A stretch of 30,988 nt of DNA from the NCBI GenBank assembly GCA_029268085.1, contig JAJUHD010000004.1, forward strand, positions 1 through 30,988, written 5' to 3'. This stretch comes from Bacillota bacterium (GTDB taxonomy: Bacteria; Bacillota; Clostridia; Oscillospirales; Oscillospiraceae). Positions 1-6,520 of this stretch are shown in pieces (within the stretch, counting starts at the first letter, position 1; every line of letters begins with the position of its first letter). The position numbers and the translations under genes were made by a program. Below the pieces are notes generated by a model. That model saw only the letters and a program-made list of their open reading frames with translations. It did no database searches and was not told the origin of the DNA.

Positions 1-139
1 CCACGAATGGCGGAAAAAAGTCAAATCTGTCATTTCCGGCGGCGTGTACGTCGGAAATGACACCTCTCATGACGGGCGCGGCAGAGCGGCCGTCATTAAA
101 CCCCCTTGTCAAAAAAGCCCTTTGGGCTTTTTTGACAGT
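1..139 (-). repeat. multi-hairpin dispersed repeat, copy A (truncated by window edge)
   Basis: About 139 bp that recur as an inverted copy at 6186-6331 with roughly six differences. It contains three consecutive dyads: 30-60 (arms TCATTTCCG/CGGAAATGA), 69-96 (arms ATGACGG/CCGTCAT plus an inner CGC/GCG) and 108-136 (arms of 13 nt, GTCAAAAAAGCCC, around a TTT loop). A fourth dyad seen in copy B is cut here by the window edge. The last dyad ends in a T run on both strands, so it can terminate transcription of the minus-strand deacetylase gene whose stop codon is at 229. Strand is given as the direction of that gene. No transposase or terminal target duplication is visible. Confidence 0.85.
108..136 (-). 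terminator. bidirectional intrinsic terminator inside repeat copy A
   Basis: A perfect 13-bp stem with a 3-nt loop, GCCC/GGGC at its core and six T residues on the 3' side of either strand. It lies about 90 nt beyond the stop codon of the minus-strand deacetylase gene and is the best terminator for it. Confidence 0.7.
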
Positions 140-143
140 CTGA

Positions 144-170
144 CATGCCCGGGCATTAAGCCCGGGCATG
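144..170. other. GC-rich hairpin beside repeat copy A
   Basis: An 11-bp perfect stem (CATGCCCGGGC with its complement) around an ATTAA loop. It has no T run, so it is probably a transcript-stabilising structure between the deacetylase stop and the terminator. It is absent from copy B of the repeat. Confidence 0.6.
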
Positions 171-228
171 CGGTTTATTACTATGAATTTTTCCGGGGCC
201 GCGCCGTCGCCCGGCATCAGAGCGATTA

Positions 229-1131
229 TTAAGAAAGGAGGCTTTTGAAGGAAGAAAGGGACATGCCGCCCGAAATCCTGAGCCTCGTAAGCTTATACTG
301 ATTGTCACCTTGGCGGACATAGCCCGAGGCGGTTGTAAAAGCCGCTTTATAGCCGAGCTTTGAAAGAAGATTGACGGTCGTCTGGTTGTATTTGCCGGCG
401 GGATAGCAGAATGTGCTTATGCTTATGCCGAGCCGGCTTTCAAGAACCTGTTTTGAATCCAGAAGCTCGCTTTCCTGACTCGATTCCTTAAGGGTCGACA
501 TGTCCAGGTGATGCACCGAATGGCTTCCTATTGAATTCCCGTTTTTCACAAGGTCGCGGAGTTGTTCCCAGTCAATGCCGTTTGGTCCCACCGAATTCGT
601 GATAATAAAAAAGGTGCCTACGAAACCGTATTTTTTCATTATAGGCCATGCCGCCTGGTAATTGTCCTTATAGCCGTCGTCAAAGGTCAGCAGAACAGGT
701 TTTTCGGGAAGAGGGGTTCCGTTCAGGAGCGCGTCGCAGAACTGCTCGGCGGTAATGGAGCGGTAGCTCTGGCTATGCAGCCACGCCATTTCCTCCTCGA
801 ACTGCTTTTCTGAAACGCACAGAGAATTTCCCGGTTTTGTGCTTATCGAATGGTACATGAGAACTGGCACGCCGTCTGAGGGAAAGCCGCCGGTTTTCTT
901 TTGCAGTTCCGAAACTGAGGCCGCAAAAGCGGGGTGCTCGCTCCGATAGGCCAAGTTCTGCTCCGCAGCAAGGCCGCGCTCGGAGGAGATTTGCATTTCC
1001 GGGAGCAGGCTGCGCTCCGCTTGATTAACTGCTCCGGACTGCAGCGCCGTAATGCTGCTGACATGAAGCGTAAACAAAAGAATCGGCGCCAGAAACAATA
1101 ATAAGAGTTTAGAAGGATTCAAGCCTGTCAT
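229..1131 (-). CDS. membrane-anchored polysaccharide deacetylase (NodB/CE4 family)
   Basis: Predicted CE4 metal-dependent de-N-acetylase acting outside the cell on peptidoglycan or another amino-sugar polymer. Residues 9-30 form a hydrophobic signal/anchor segment, then about 50 residues of linker, then the NodB domain from about residue 85. Visible catalytic motifs: TFDDGY (149-154, Asp151/Asp152), the metal-binding HxxxH of SHSVHH (His204, His208), and CYPAGKYN (242-249). At 300 residues it matches small Firmicute CE4 enzymes. The start is uncertain: an ATG at 1131 is preceded closely by GGGTGGG; an in-frame TTG at 1140 would add three residues and has no better ribosome site. The gene is monocistronic and divergent from the transporter gene. 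Family is secure; substrate is not determinable. Confidence 0.9.
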   Translation of the reverse strand: MTGLNPSKLLLLFLAPILLFTLHVSSITALQSGAVNQAERSLLPEMQISSERGLAAEQNLAYRSEHPAFAASVSELQKKTGGFPSDGVPVLMYHSISTKPGNSLCVSEKQFEEEMAWLHSQSYRSITAEQFCDALLNGTPLPEKPVLLTFDDGYKDNYQAAWPIMKKYGFVGTFFIITNSVGPNGIDWEQLRDLVKNGNSIGSHSVHHLDMSTLKESSQESELLDSKQVLESRLGISISTFCYPAGKYNQTTVNLLSKLGYKAAFTTASGYVRQGDNQYKLTRLRISGGMSLSSFKSLLS

Positions 1132-1156
1132 CCCACCCAAAACATTAATAAGGAGG

Positions 1157-1183
1157 AAAAAACCGAGGGGCGCCTTCGTCGGT
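1157..1183 (-). terminator. attenuator-like hairpin in the deacetylase leader
   Basis: On the minus strand ACCGA (1183-1179) can pair with TCGGT (1166-1162), followed by a run of six T. It sits between the promoter at 1206-1235 and the start codon at 1131, so it would end transcription before the gene unless opened. The stem is only 5 bp with a large loop, so this is tentative. Confidence 0.35.
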
Positions 1184-1205
1184 GATGCGGCATATTTTTA
1201 TACTA

Positions 1206-1235
1206 ATTATATACATACAGGCCGTCACCGGTCAA
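1206..1235 (-). promoter_or_regulatory. sigma-A type promoter of the deacetylase gene
   Basis: On the minus strand TTGACC (-35, 1235-1230), an 18-nt spacer and a perfect TATAAT (-10, 1211-1206). The predicted transcript begins about 65 nt upstream of the ATG at 1131. Confidence 0.65.
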
Positions 1236-1451
1236 CGAATATTTTCGGAAAACGGCGCGAAAAAACGAAAACGCCGTCGGGAAAAGCTGAAAATTTTTAC
1301 AGTACGGTCCTGACATGAAAGATTTTACGAAAACGACTTTTGTATATGATGCACATATTCGGCAATAAACATAGTTGATAATGATGTATGGAAAAAACAA
1401 TTAAAATAGTATAAAATAAAACCTGTACTAGTGGTCGAGTTTTGCAGTTTT

Positions 1452-1466
1452 CATGTTCCGGACATG
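1452..1466. promoter_or_regulatory. near-palindrome, candidate operator
   Basis: CATG and CATG arms flank TTCCGGA; removing a single T gives a perfect palindrome. It lies 73-87 nt upstream of the transporter start and is a plausible repressor or activator site. No cognate regulator gene is adjacent. Confidence 0.3.
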
Positions 1467-1483
1467 GTCTGTTTTATATGTCG

Positions 1484-1512
1484 TATTAATAACCCCTAGA
1501 GGGATATTAATA
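1484..1512 (+). promoter_or_regulatory. dyad element 26 nt upstream of the transporter start
   Basis: Two TATTAATA blocks (1484-1491 and 1505-1512) flank CCCC-TAGA-GGG, so the arms pair as one inverted repeat. It ends 12 nt before the GAGGAG ribosome site. It could be an operator or an mRNA hairpin at the ribosome site. Confidence 0.4.
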
Positions 1513-1538
1513 AAATAAAATGATGAGGAGAATTGATA

Positions 1539-2957
1539 ATGGCGGAAAAAGAAGCAACAATCAGCGCAAACACTCCGAAGCCACTAAGCCGCGCAATAAA
1601 AACCATCTACGGCGTTGGTGACATGACATTTACGTTCATGACGAATCTGGAAACCTATTACTTCATGTATTTCCTCACGGACGTCGCAAAGTTTGCGCCG
1701 GTGCTGATAGCATCCATCACCTCGATAGCGTCCATGGTCGACATGGCTCTTTCTTGGGTTTACGGCGGAATTCTGAGCGCCGTCAAAGCTAAAAAGTGGG
1801 GGCGTTACCGCTCCTGGCTGATAATGATTCCGTGGATGATACCCTTCCTTTATGCCTTCCAGTATCTGAAAGTCTCCAGCAATGATACCGTTTCTGCGGT
1901 TGTAGTAACGGCGGGCACAATAGTCAGCCACATTCTCTGGAACACGGCTTATGTCGCCAACCTTACGCTCATCAGCGTGGTCGGAAAAACGCCAGAAGCA
2001 AAGGCCACCATGGCTTCGAACCGCAGTGCTTTCCAGGGCGCGGCAGGCATACTGTTCTCTTACATAGGCCTCCCGCTTACGACATTCTTCGGCGGAGTTG
2101 TCGGCCAATCCAACAGATTTGCCGCAGCAGCTTTCTGCCTCGCTGCAGCCATGGCTGTAGGCTACTTTATACACTTTAAGCTGACCGAGGGATATGAGGA
2201 CGACGAGAGCTCCGCGGCTGCTTCCGCTGCCGCCGCCAGGAACAAGGTTTCGGTTCCGGATATGTTCAGAGCGCTCTTCCAGAACCCGCAGCTTATGATA
2301 ATAATTGTTGCAAATACCGTTTCGGCCACCAACACCTTCGTATTCTCCGCCGCTGCAGTTTATTACTGGAGAATCGGAGCCGGCAATATCGCTCTCAACA
2401 GCACTTTTATCCTCCTGACCAGCATAGCGTCCATACTCGGCTCGATAGCCTCAAGAAGGATTGCCGCGAAATTCTCGCCGCGCACGACGTTGATAGTGGG
2501 AAGCTTACTTGCGGGCATTTTCATTTCCTCGATTTACTTCCTGTACTCTGCCCCCATGGCAGTCATGGTAGTATCCGTTATCGGCAGATTCTTCACCGGA
2601 CTTCCCAACGCCACCTTCCCGGTTCTTTTCTCTGACACGGTCGTATACGCCACATGGAAAACAGGAAAGAACGCCGCCGGCTGGATAATGGGTCTTATGA
2701 ATCTGCCCATTAAAATCGGCGTTTTCGCAAGAGGCATCATTGTAACCGCCGCTCTCGCGGCCATAGGCTATTCCGCCAAACTGACTCCCGCTCAGTTCAC
2801 TCCGCAGCTTAAGCAGGGCATTGCCGCGACTTTCGGTCTGCTTCCGGGTCTTCTGCTGATTTTGTGCGGACTGATTGTTCTGTTTGCCTTTAAGCTCACA
2901 AAAGAGAAGGTTGCGCAGTATCAGGCTGAGATTGACTCCAGAAGCGCGAACAAATAA
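1539..2957 (+). CDS. GPH-family cation symporter (MFS_2 / MelB-like transporter)
   Basis: Predicted 12-helix inner-membrane secondary transporter of the glycoside-pentoside-hexuronide family. The N-terminus shows the family pattern YGVGD...YYFMYFLTDV (residues 24-49), and KWGRYRSW (86-93) matches the KWGR[FY]RPW loop between helices 2 and 3. At 472 residues it is the usual length. The ATG at 1539 is chosen because GAGGAG lies 8 nt upstream; an in-frame TTG at 1533 is too close. It is followed after 25 nt by the URO-D-like gene, so the pair is probably co-transcribed, and it likely imports the substrate of that pathway. The substrate cannot be told from sequence: GPH members in Clostridia carry sugars but also other small organic molecules. 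Confidence 0.85.
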   Translation: MAEKEATISANTPKPLSRAIKTIYGVGDMTFTFMTNLETYYFMYFLTDVAKFAPVLIASITSIASMVDMALSWVYGGILSAVKAKKWGRYRSWLIMIPWMIPFLYAFQYLKVSSNDTVSAVVVTAGTIVSHILWNTAYVANLTLISVVGKTPEAKATMASNRSAFQGAAGILFSYIGLPLTTFFGGVVGQSNRFAAAAFCLAAAMAVGYFIHFKLTEGYEDDESSAAASAAAARNKVSVPDMFRALFQNPQLMIIIVANTVSATNTFVFSAAAVYYWRIGAGNIALNSTFILLTSIASILGSIASRRIAAKFSPRTTLIVGSLLAGIFISSIYFLYSAPMAVMVVSVIGRFFTGLPNATFPVLFSDTVVYATWKTGKNAAGWIMGLMNLPIKIGVFARGIIVTAALAAIGYSAKLTPAQFTPQLKQGIAATFGLLPGLLLILCGLIVLFAFKLTKEKVAQYQAEIDSRSANK

Positions 2958-2982
2958 TAGAAGCAGGTTTTGGAGGTTATAA

Positions 2983-4050
2983 ATGTCTATACCCAAATTT
3001 GACCCTAAGGAAATTAAGAGCGCCGCGCCTGGAGAGATGCCTGTTTTCGATTATCCGGTGACGCCCAAAGAAGGCTTTTTGGCGTTGTATTCCAAGAAGC
3101 CCGTTTGGTTAAACATGTATTCATATGAGGTCGCAAGGTTCTCCCCGAAGATCAATCCGGACAACGTGGCCAGAGCATTCGTGTTCGACGGCACCGGGAT
3201 GCCCAAGGAAGAGGGCGGCGGGAAGGATATGTTCGGCATCGAGTGGGAGTATGTGCCTGCGGTCGGCGGCTCAATGGTAAGGCCCGGAAAGCCATTCATG
3301 AGCGACGCCAACGAGTGGTATGACAAGCTCGTCTGGCCTGATGTTGAAAGCTGGAACTGGGAAGAAAGCGCAAAAATAAACGAAGGCTTCTTTTCAAAGG
3401 ATAAGGTAAACCAGGTCATGCTCATGAACGGATGGTACGAAAGGCTCATCTCATTCATGGACTTCGAGGGAGCCATTTTGGCCATGGTTGACGACGAGCA
3501 GAAGGATGCGGTAAAGGAGCTTTTTGAAAAGCTCTCCGATCTCTACATAAACATACTCGACAAGTATGTGAAATATTACCCGCAGATCGAGGTCTACTGC
3601 ATACACGACGACTGGGGCTCCCAGAAGGAGACGTTCTTCTCTCCGGATATCGTTGCCGAGCTGATCGTACCGCCCATGAGGAGGGTCACGGATTTTCTCC
3701 ATTCAAAGGGCAAGATCTGCGATTTGCACAGCTGCGGCCAGATATTAAAACAGGTGCCGAATATGATCGAGGCCGGCTGGGACTCCTGGAACCCGCAGCC
3801 CATGAACGATTTTGAAAAGATTTACGAGCTGTACGGGGACAAAATCCTTATCGGCGTGATGCCCGACGATGTGGCCGTTCTTAAAGACCTTCCCGAAGAA
3901 GAGCAGAGGGCGAGGGCCAGAGAATTTGCCAGAAAGTATACGAAGCCGGGCAAGCCCGCCTATTTGAACTACGGTGCTACGGCGATGGTGACTCCGGCCT
4001 TTATAGAGGAGCTTTATAAGGAATCGAGGATCATCTGCTGCGGCAGATAA
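2983..4050 (+). CDS. URO-D superfamily protein, probable corrinoid/zinc methyltransferase-like enzyme
   Basis: A 355-residue (beta/alpha)8-type protein of the uroporphyrinogen decarboxylase superfamily. The C-terminal half carries the recognisable block IHDDWGSQ (207-214), then DLHSCGQ (247-253) and GVMPDD (291-296). His249-x-Cys251 together with the terminal Cys352/Cys353 matches the His-x-Cys...Cys zinc ligands of methylcobamide methyltransferases (MtaA/CmuA type), so I infer methyl transfer or a related lyase reaction rather than haem synthesis; no haem genes are nearby. It has a GGAGG ribosome site 7 nt before the ATG and lies between a transporter and an ene-reductase. No corrinoid protein gene is in the window, which weakens the methyltransferase reading. 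Confidence 0.75.
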   Translation: MSIPKFDPKEIKSAAPGEMPVFDYPVTPKEGFLALYSKKPVWLNMYSYEVARFSPKINPDNVARAFVFDGTGMPKEEGGGKDMFGIEWEYVPAVGGSMVRPGKPFMSDANEWYDKLVWPDVESWNWEESAKINEGFFSKDKVNQVMLMNGWYERLISFMDFEGAILAMVDDEQKDAVKELFEKLSDLYINILDKYVKYYPQIEVYCIHDDWGSQKETFFSPDIVAELIVPPMRRVTDFLHSKGKICDLHSCGQILKQVPNMIEAGWDSWNPQPMNDFEKIYELYGDKILIGVMPDDVAVLKDLPEEEQRARAREFARKYTKPGKPAYLNYGATAMVTPAFIEELYKESRIICCGR

Positions 4051-4063
4051 CCGATTTACCTGA

Positions 4064-4099
4064 AATTCAGGAGATATCCGCAAGGATATCTCCTGAATT
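4064..4099 (+). other. 16-bp intercistronic hairpin with GCAA tetraloop
   Basis: A perfect 16-bp stem (4064-4079 with 4084-4099) closed by a GNRA-type GCAA loop, 13 nt after the URO-D-like stop and 36 nt before the ene-reductase start. There is no T run, so it is not a standard terminator. It may protect the upstream mRNA or separate expression of the two genes. Confidence 0.7.
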
Positions 4100-4135
4100 C
4101 ATGGAAAAGTATTTTTATGCAGAAAGGCAAGCATT

Positions 4136-6088
4136 ATGAACAAATATCCCCATCTTTTCAGTCCTATTACGATAAGGGGCGTAAGGTTCAAAAACAGGGT
4201 TATCGCGGCGCCGGTGCTGATGGTCCCGGGCTCGCCGGACCACAGAGCCCCAGATGAAAAAAAGATCTTGTTTATGGAAGCCAAAGCAAAGGGCGGCGCC
4301 TCGGTCGTCACGACAAACGAAACGCCTATTGACAACCCGTATTCGGACCGTAAAGGCACGGGAGACATGGCGCTCCCGAAATACCGGAGCGATTTCACAA
4401 AATGCGCCGCCGCGATAGCGCGTCACGACTGCATACCGAGCGTTCAGCTCTACCACGCGGGGGACAGAACGTGGCCGCGGATCATAGGGGGGAGAAACCC
4501 TCTAGGGCCGAACAGCTACGTCAGGGAGGACGGCGTAAAAATAGACGCTTTCACTGAAGAGACTATGGAGGAAACCTGCAGGGATTTTGCCAAATCCGCC
4601 GTCATGATGAGGGACTGCGGCTTCAAGATGACGCAGATACACGGAGGGCATGGCTGGCTTTTCTCTCAGTTCCTTTCGCCGGCCACCAACTGGAGGACGG
4701 ACGAGTACGGCGGCTCCATCGAAAACAGGGCGAGATTCCCGCTGCGGATACTAAAAGCGATTCGCGAAGCCGTTGGGGACAGTATGCTCATAGAATTCCG
4801 CATGAGCGGAGACGAGCATATGGAAAACGGCATAACGCTCGAGGACGTATGCAAATTTGCGGTTATGGCGGAGCAGTACATAGACATAATTCACCTGTCG
4901 GCCGGCTCTTATTTTTCGACTAACCAGTTCATGTTTCCGGGAATCATGGTGCCGGGAGGACCTGAGGGCTGCAACCTTTATCTTGCAAAAGAGGTAAAAA
5001 AGCACGTTAAAATTCCCGTAACTACCGTAGGCGGATACGGAGCCGACCCGGCAGAGCTTGACCGTATAATACGAGAAGGAGAGGCGGATTTTATCGCCAT
5101 TGGGCGCCAGATTCTTGCCGATCCGGAAACGGTGAACAAATGGCGGCAAGGCAGGGAAAACGAAGTGACGCCCTGCGTTCGCTGCATGAATTGCCTCGGA
5201 CTTTTTGACAAAAACCAGTTTAACTGCGATGTCAACCCGTCTATCGGACAGGAAATTTACGATCTGCTTCAAACGAGGCCGCCGAGGCAGTCTCGCAAGG
5301 TTGCGGTGATAGGCGGAGGGCCCGCCGGTATGAAGGCCGCTATAACAGCGGCAGAGCGCGGGCATGAGGTCATACTTTTTGAGAAAGAAGAAAAGCTCGG
5401 CGGAACGCTGAATTATATAAGCCATGACTGTCATAAGTACCAGCTCAGGAGTTTTAAGCAGCACCTGATTGATTGCGTCGGGCGCTCGAAAATAGACGTC
5501 CGCCTGGGAGTCAAGGCTACTCCGGAAATGATAGAGGAGCTCAATCCCTTTGCGCTTATCCTCGCCGCAGGTTCGACGATAGCGGTTCCGGACATTCCCG
5601 GGCTTGCCGAGAACGGGGCTATGAGCGCGAAGGACATCGAGGAGCACCCGGAAAGGATCGGAAGCAAAATCGTCGTTATAGGCGGAGGGCTTACGGGCTG
5701 CGAGACGGGGCTTCATTTCGCCGAAACCGGAAAAAAGGTAGTGGTAGTCGAAATGGGGAGCGACATAGCGGTACAGGCAAACCATATGACAAAGCCGGCG
5801 ATAATGGAGACTTTTGAGCGCCTTTCGGAAAATATAAGCTATATGGTGAATACTGTATGCACCGAGGTGACGGGGAACGGGGTTTATGTACTGGGGCCCG
5901 AAGGGAAGAGGTTTATAGAAGCCGATACGGTAATATACAGCGTAGGGCTTAAGGCGCGAAGCGACATGGTTGAGGCTTTTGAAAAATGCGACGTGCCGTT
6001 TTTCCGTCCCGTAGGGGACTGCTCAGGCGTTGCAAACGTCAGAAAAGCCATTTATACGGGCTACCATGCGGCGCTTGACATCGAATGA
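4136..6088 (+). CDS. FMN/4Fe-4S/FAD ene-reductase (2,4-dienoyl-CoA reductase / BaiCD-type Old Yellow Enzyme)
   Basis: A 650-residue NAD(P)H:flavin oxidoreductase, predicted cytoplasmic, that reduces an activated C=C bond. Domains: OYE-type TIM barrel (about 1-340) with FMN; a 4Fe-4S cluster motif with Cys347, Cys350, Cys353 and Cys364; FAD/NAD(P) Rossmann domains with VIGGGPAG (391-398) and VIGGGLTG (514-521). This is the full architecture of FadH and the bile-acid reductases BaiCD/BaiH. In the active-site block HGGHGW (169-174) both His residues are kept, but the Tyr normally following (HGxHGY) is Trp174. It is third in the transporter/URO-D/reductase set. The substrate is unknown: an enoate, dienoyl-CoA, steroid or plant-derived enone would all fit the family. 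The ribosome site (AAAGG about 10 nt upstream) is modest. Confidence 0.92.
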   Translation: MNKYPHLFSPITIRGVRFKNRVIAAPVLMVPGSPDHRAPDEKKILFMEAKAKGGASVVTTNETPIDNPYSDRKGTGDMALPKYRSDFTKCAAAIARHDCIPSVQLYHAGDRTWPRIIGGRNPLGPNSYVREDGVKIDAFTEETMEETCRDFAKSAVMMRDCGFKMTQIHGGHGWLFSQFLSPATNWRTDEYGGSIENRARFPLRILKAIREAVGDSMLIEFRMSGDEHMENGITLEDVCKFAVMAEQYIDIIHLSAGSYFSTNQFMFPGIMVPGGPEGCNLYLAKEVKKHVKIPVTTVGGYGADPAELDRIIREGEADFIAIGRQILADPETVNKWRQGRENEVTPCVRCMNCLGLFDKNQFNCDVNPSIGQEIYDLLQTRPPRQSRKVAVIGGGPAGMKAAITAAERGHEVILFEKEEKLGGTLNYISHDCHKYQLRSFKQHLIDCVGRSKIDVRLGVKATPEMIEELNPFALILAAGSTIAVPDIPGLAENGAMSAKDIEEHPERIGSKIVVIGGGLTGCETGLHFAETGKKVVVVEMGSDIAVQANHMTKPAIMETFERLSENISYMVNTVCTEVTGNGVYVLGPEGKRFIEADTVIYSVGLKARSDMVEAFEKCDVPFFRPVGDCSGVANVRKAIYTGYHAALDIE

Positions 6089-6185
6089 AAATTGACGGAT
6101 TCTATTAAAACAAAACTTTCTCGGCTTTTTTGAGTCACAGCAGCCAGAGTTATACTCACCTCTCAACAGGGCTGATTACCTGTAT

Positions 6186-6331
6186 ACTGTCAAAAAAGCC
6201 CAAAGGGCTTTTTTGACAAGGGGGTTGCATGACGGCCGCTCTGCCGCGACCGTCATGAGAGGTGTCACTTCCGACGTACACGCCGCCGGAAATGACAGAT
6301 TTGACTTTGTTTCCGCCATTCGCGGCGGAAA
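6186..6331 (+). repeat. multi-hairpin dispersed repeat, copy B (inverted relative to copy A)
   Basis: Reverse-complement match to positions 1-139. In order on the plus strand: terminator-like dyad 6189-6217, dyad with arms ATGACGG/CCGTCAT at 6229-6256, dyad with arms TCACTTCCG/CGGAAATGA at about 6265-6295, and TTTCCGCC/GGCGGAAA at 6310-6331. The element begins about 100 nt after the ene-reductase stop codon and has the same orientation relative to that gene as copy A has to the deacetylase gene. Compared with copy A, changes include an A/G substitution in an arm of the second-last dyad and a TA/GC pair between dyads. Confidence 0.85.
6189..6217 (+). terminator. intrinsic terminator of the transporter/URO-D/reductase genes
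   Basis: A perfect 13-bp stem around an AAA loop, with six T residues in the descending arm. It is identical to the dyad at 108-136 and lies 100 nt after the ene-reductase stop. Confidence 0.7.
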
Positions 6332-6375
6332 TTCTGCGAAGCTTTTTTGCTGTAAACAAGTTCTTTGATAAGCTG

Positions 6376-6413
6376 AAAAGGCCCGGGGCGTCAAAGGACG
6401 CCCCGGGCCTTTT
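6376..6413. terminator. strong bidirectional terminator between convergent genes
   Basis: A 17-bp perfect stem (GGCCCGGGGCGTC core) with an AAAG loop; A4 on one side and T4 on the other make it usable from both strands. It separates the plus-strand ene-reductase from the minus-strand esterase gene, whose stop is at 6521. Confidence 0.85.
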
Positions 6414-6520
6414 CGATTCCGGCTTATTTGGTAAGCAATAAATAAAAATAATTTAATGTACTTTTCTGTCTTCCGCCCCGCCTTAAAACAATTTGACTTT
6501 ACAGGCTTCAGCGGAAGAAG

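Larger units (their letters stand above)
1236..1538. other. intergenic control region between divergent genes
   Basis: No gene is seen here. It holds the leader of the transporter gene: a near-palindrome at 1452-1466 and a dyad at 1484-1512. No convincing -35/-10 pair was found for the plus-strand gene, although A/T-rich TATAAA-like blocks occur around 1402-1417. Confidence 0.6.
6089..6520. other. gene-free region holding repeat copy B and a strong terminator
   Basis: No coding region is supported. 6186-6331 is the second copy of the multi-hairpin repeat and 6376-6413 a long GC-rich terminator. The remainder (6089-6185 and 6414-6520) shows nothing recognisable. Confidence 0.7.

Noticed and set aside
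44..232. 62-codon plus-strand frame, with a similar peptide encoded by the minus-strand frame at 6156-6359
   Set aside because: Both lie inside the repeat copies. Similarity of the peptides follows from the DNA repeat, the sequence is built from hairpins, and there is no ribosome site.
2983..4050. Uroporphyrinogen decarboxylase of haem biosynthesis (hemE)
   Set aside because: Zinc-type HxC...C ligands and the transporter/reductase context do not fit; no other haem genes are nearby.
4751..5785. 344-codon minus-strand frame opposite the ene-reductase
   Set aside because: Shadow of a strongly supported gene; Tyr/Arg/His-rich composition typical of antisense frames and no ribosome site or family resemblance.
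1..6331. The bracketed segment as a composite transposon
   Set aside because: No transposase or integrase gene is present, and the repeats look like terminator/hairpin elements at gene ends rather than insertion-sequence ends.
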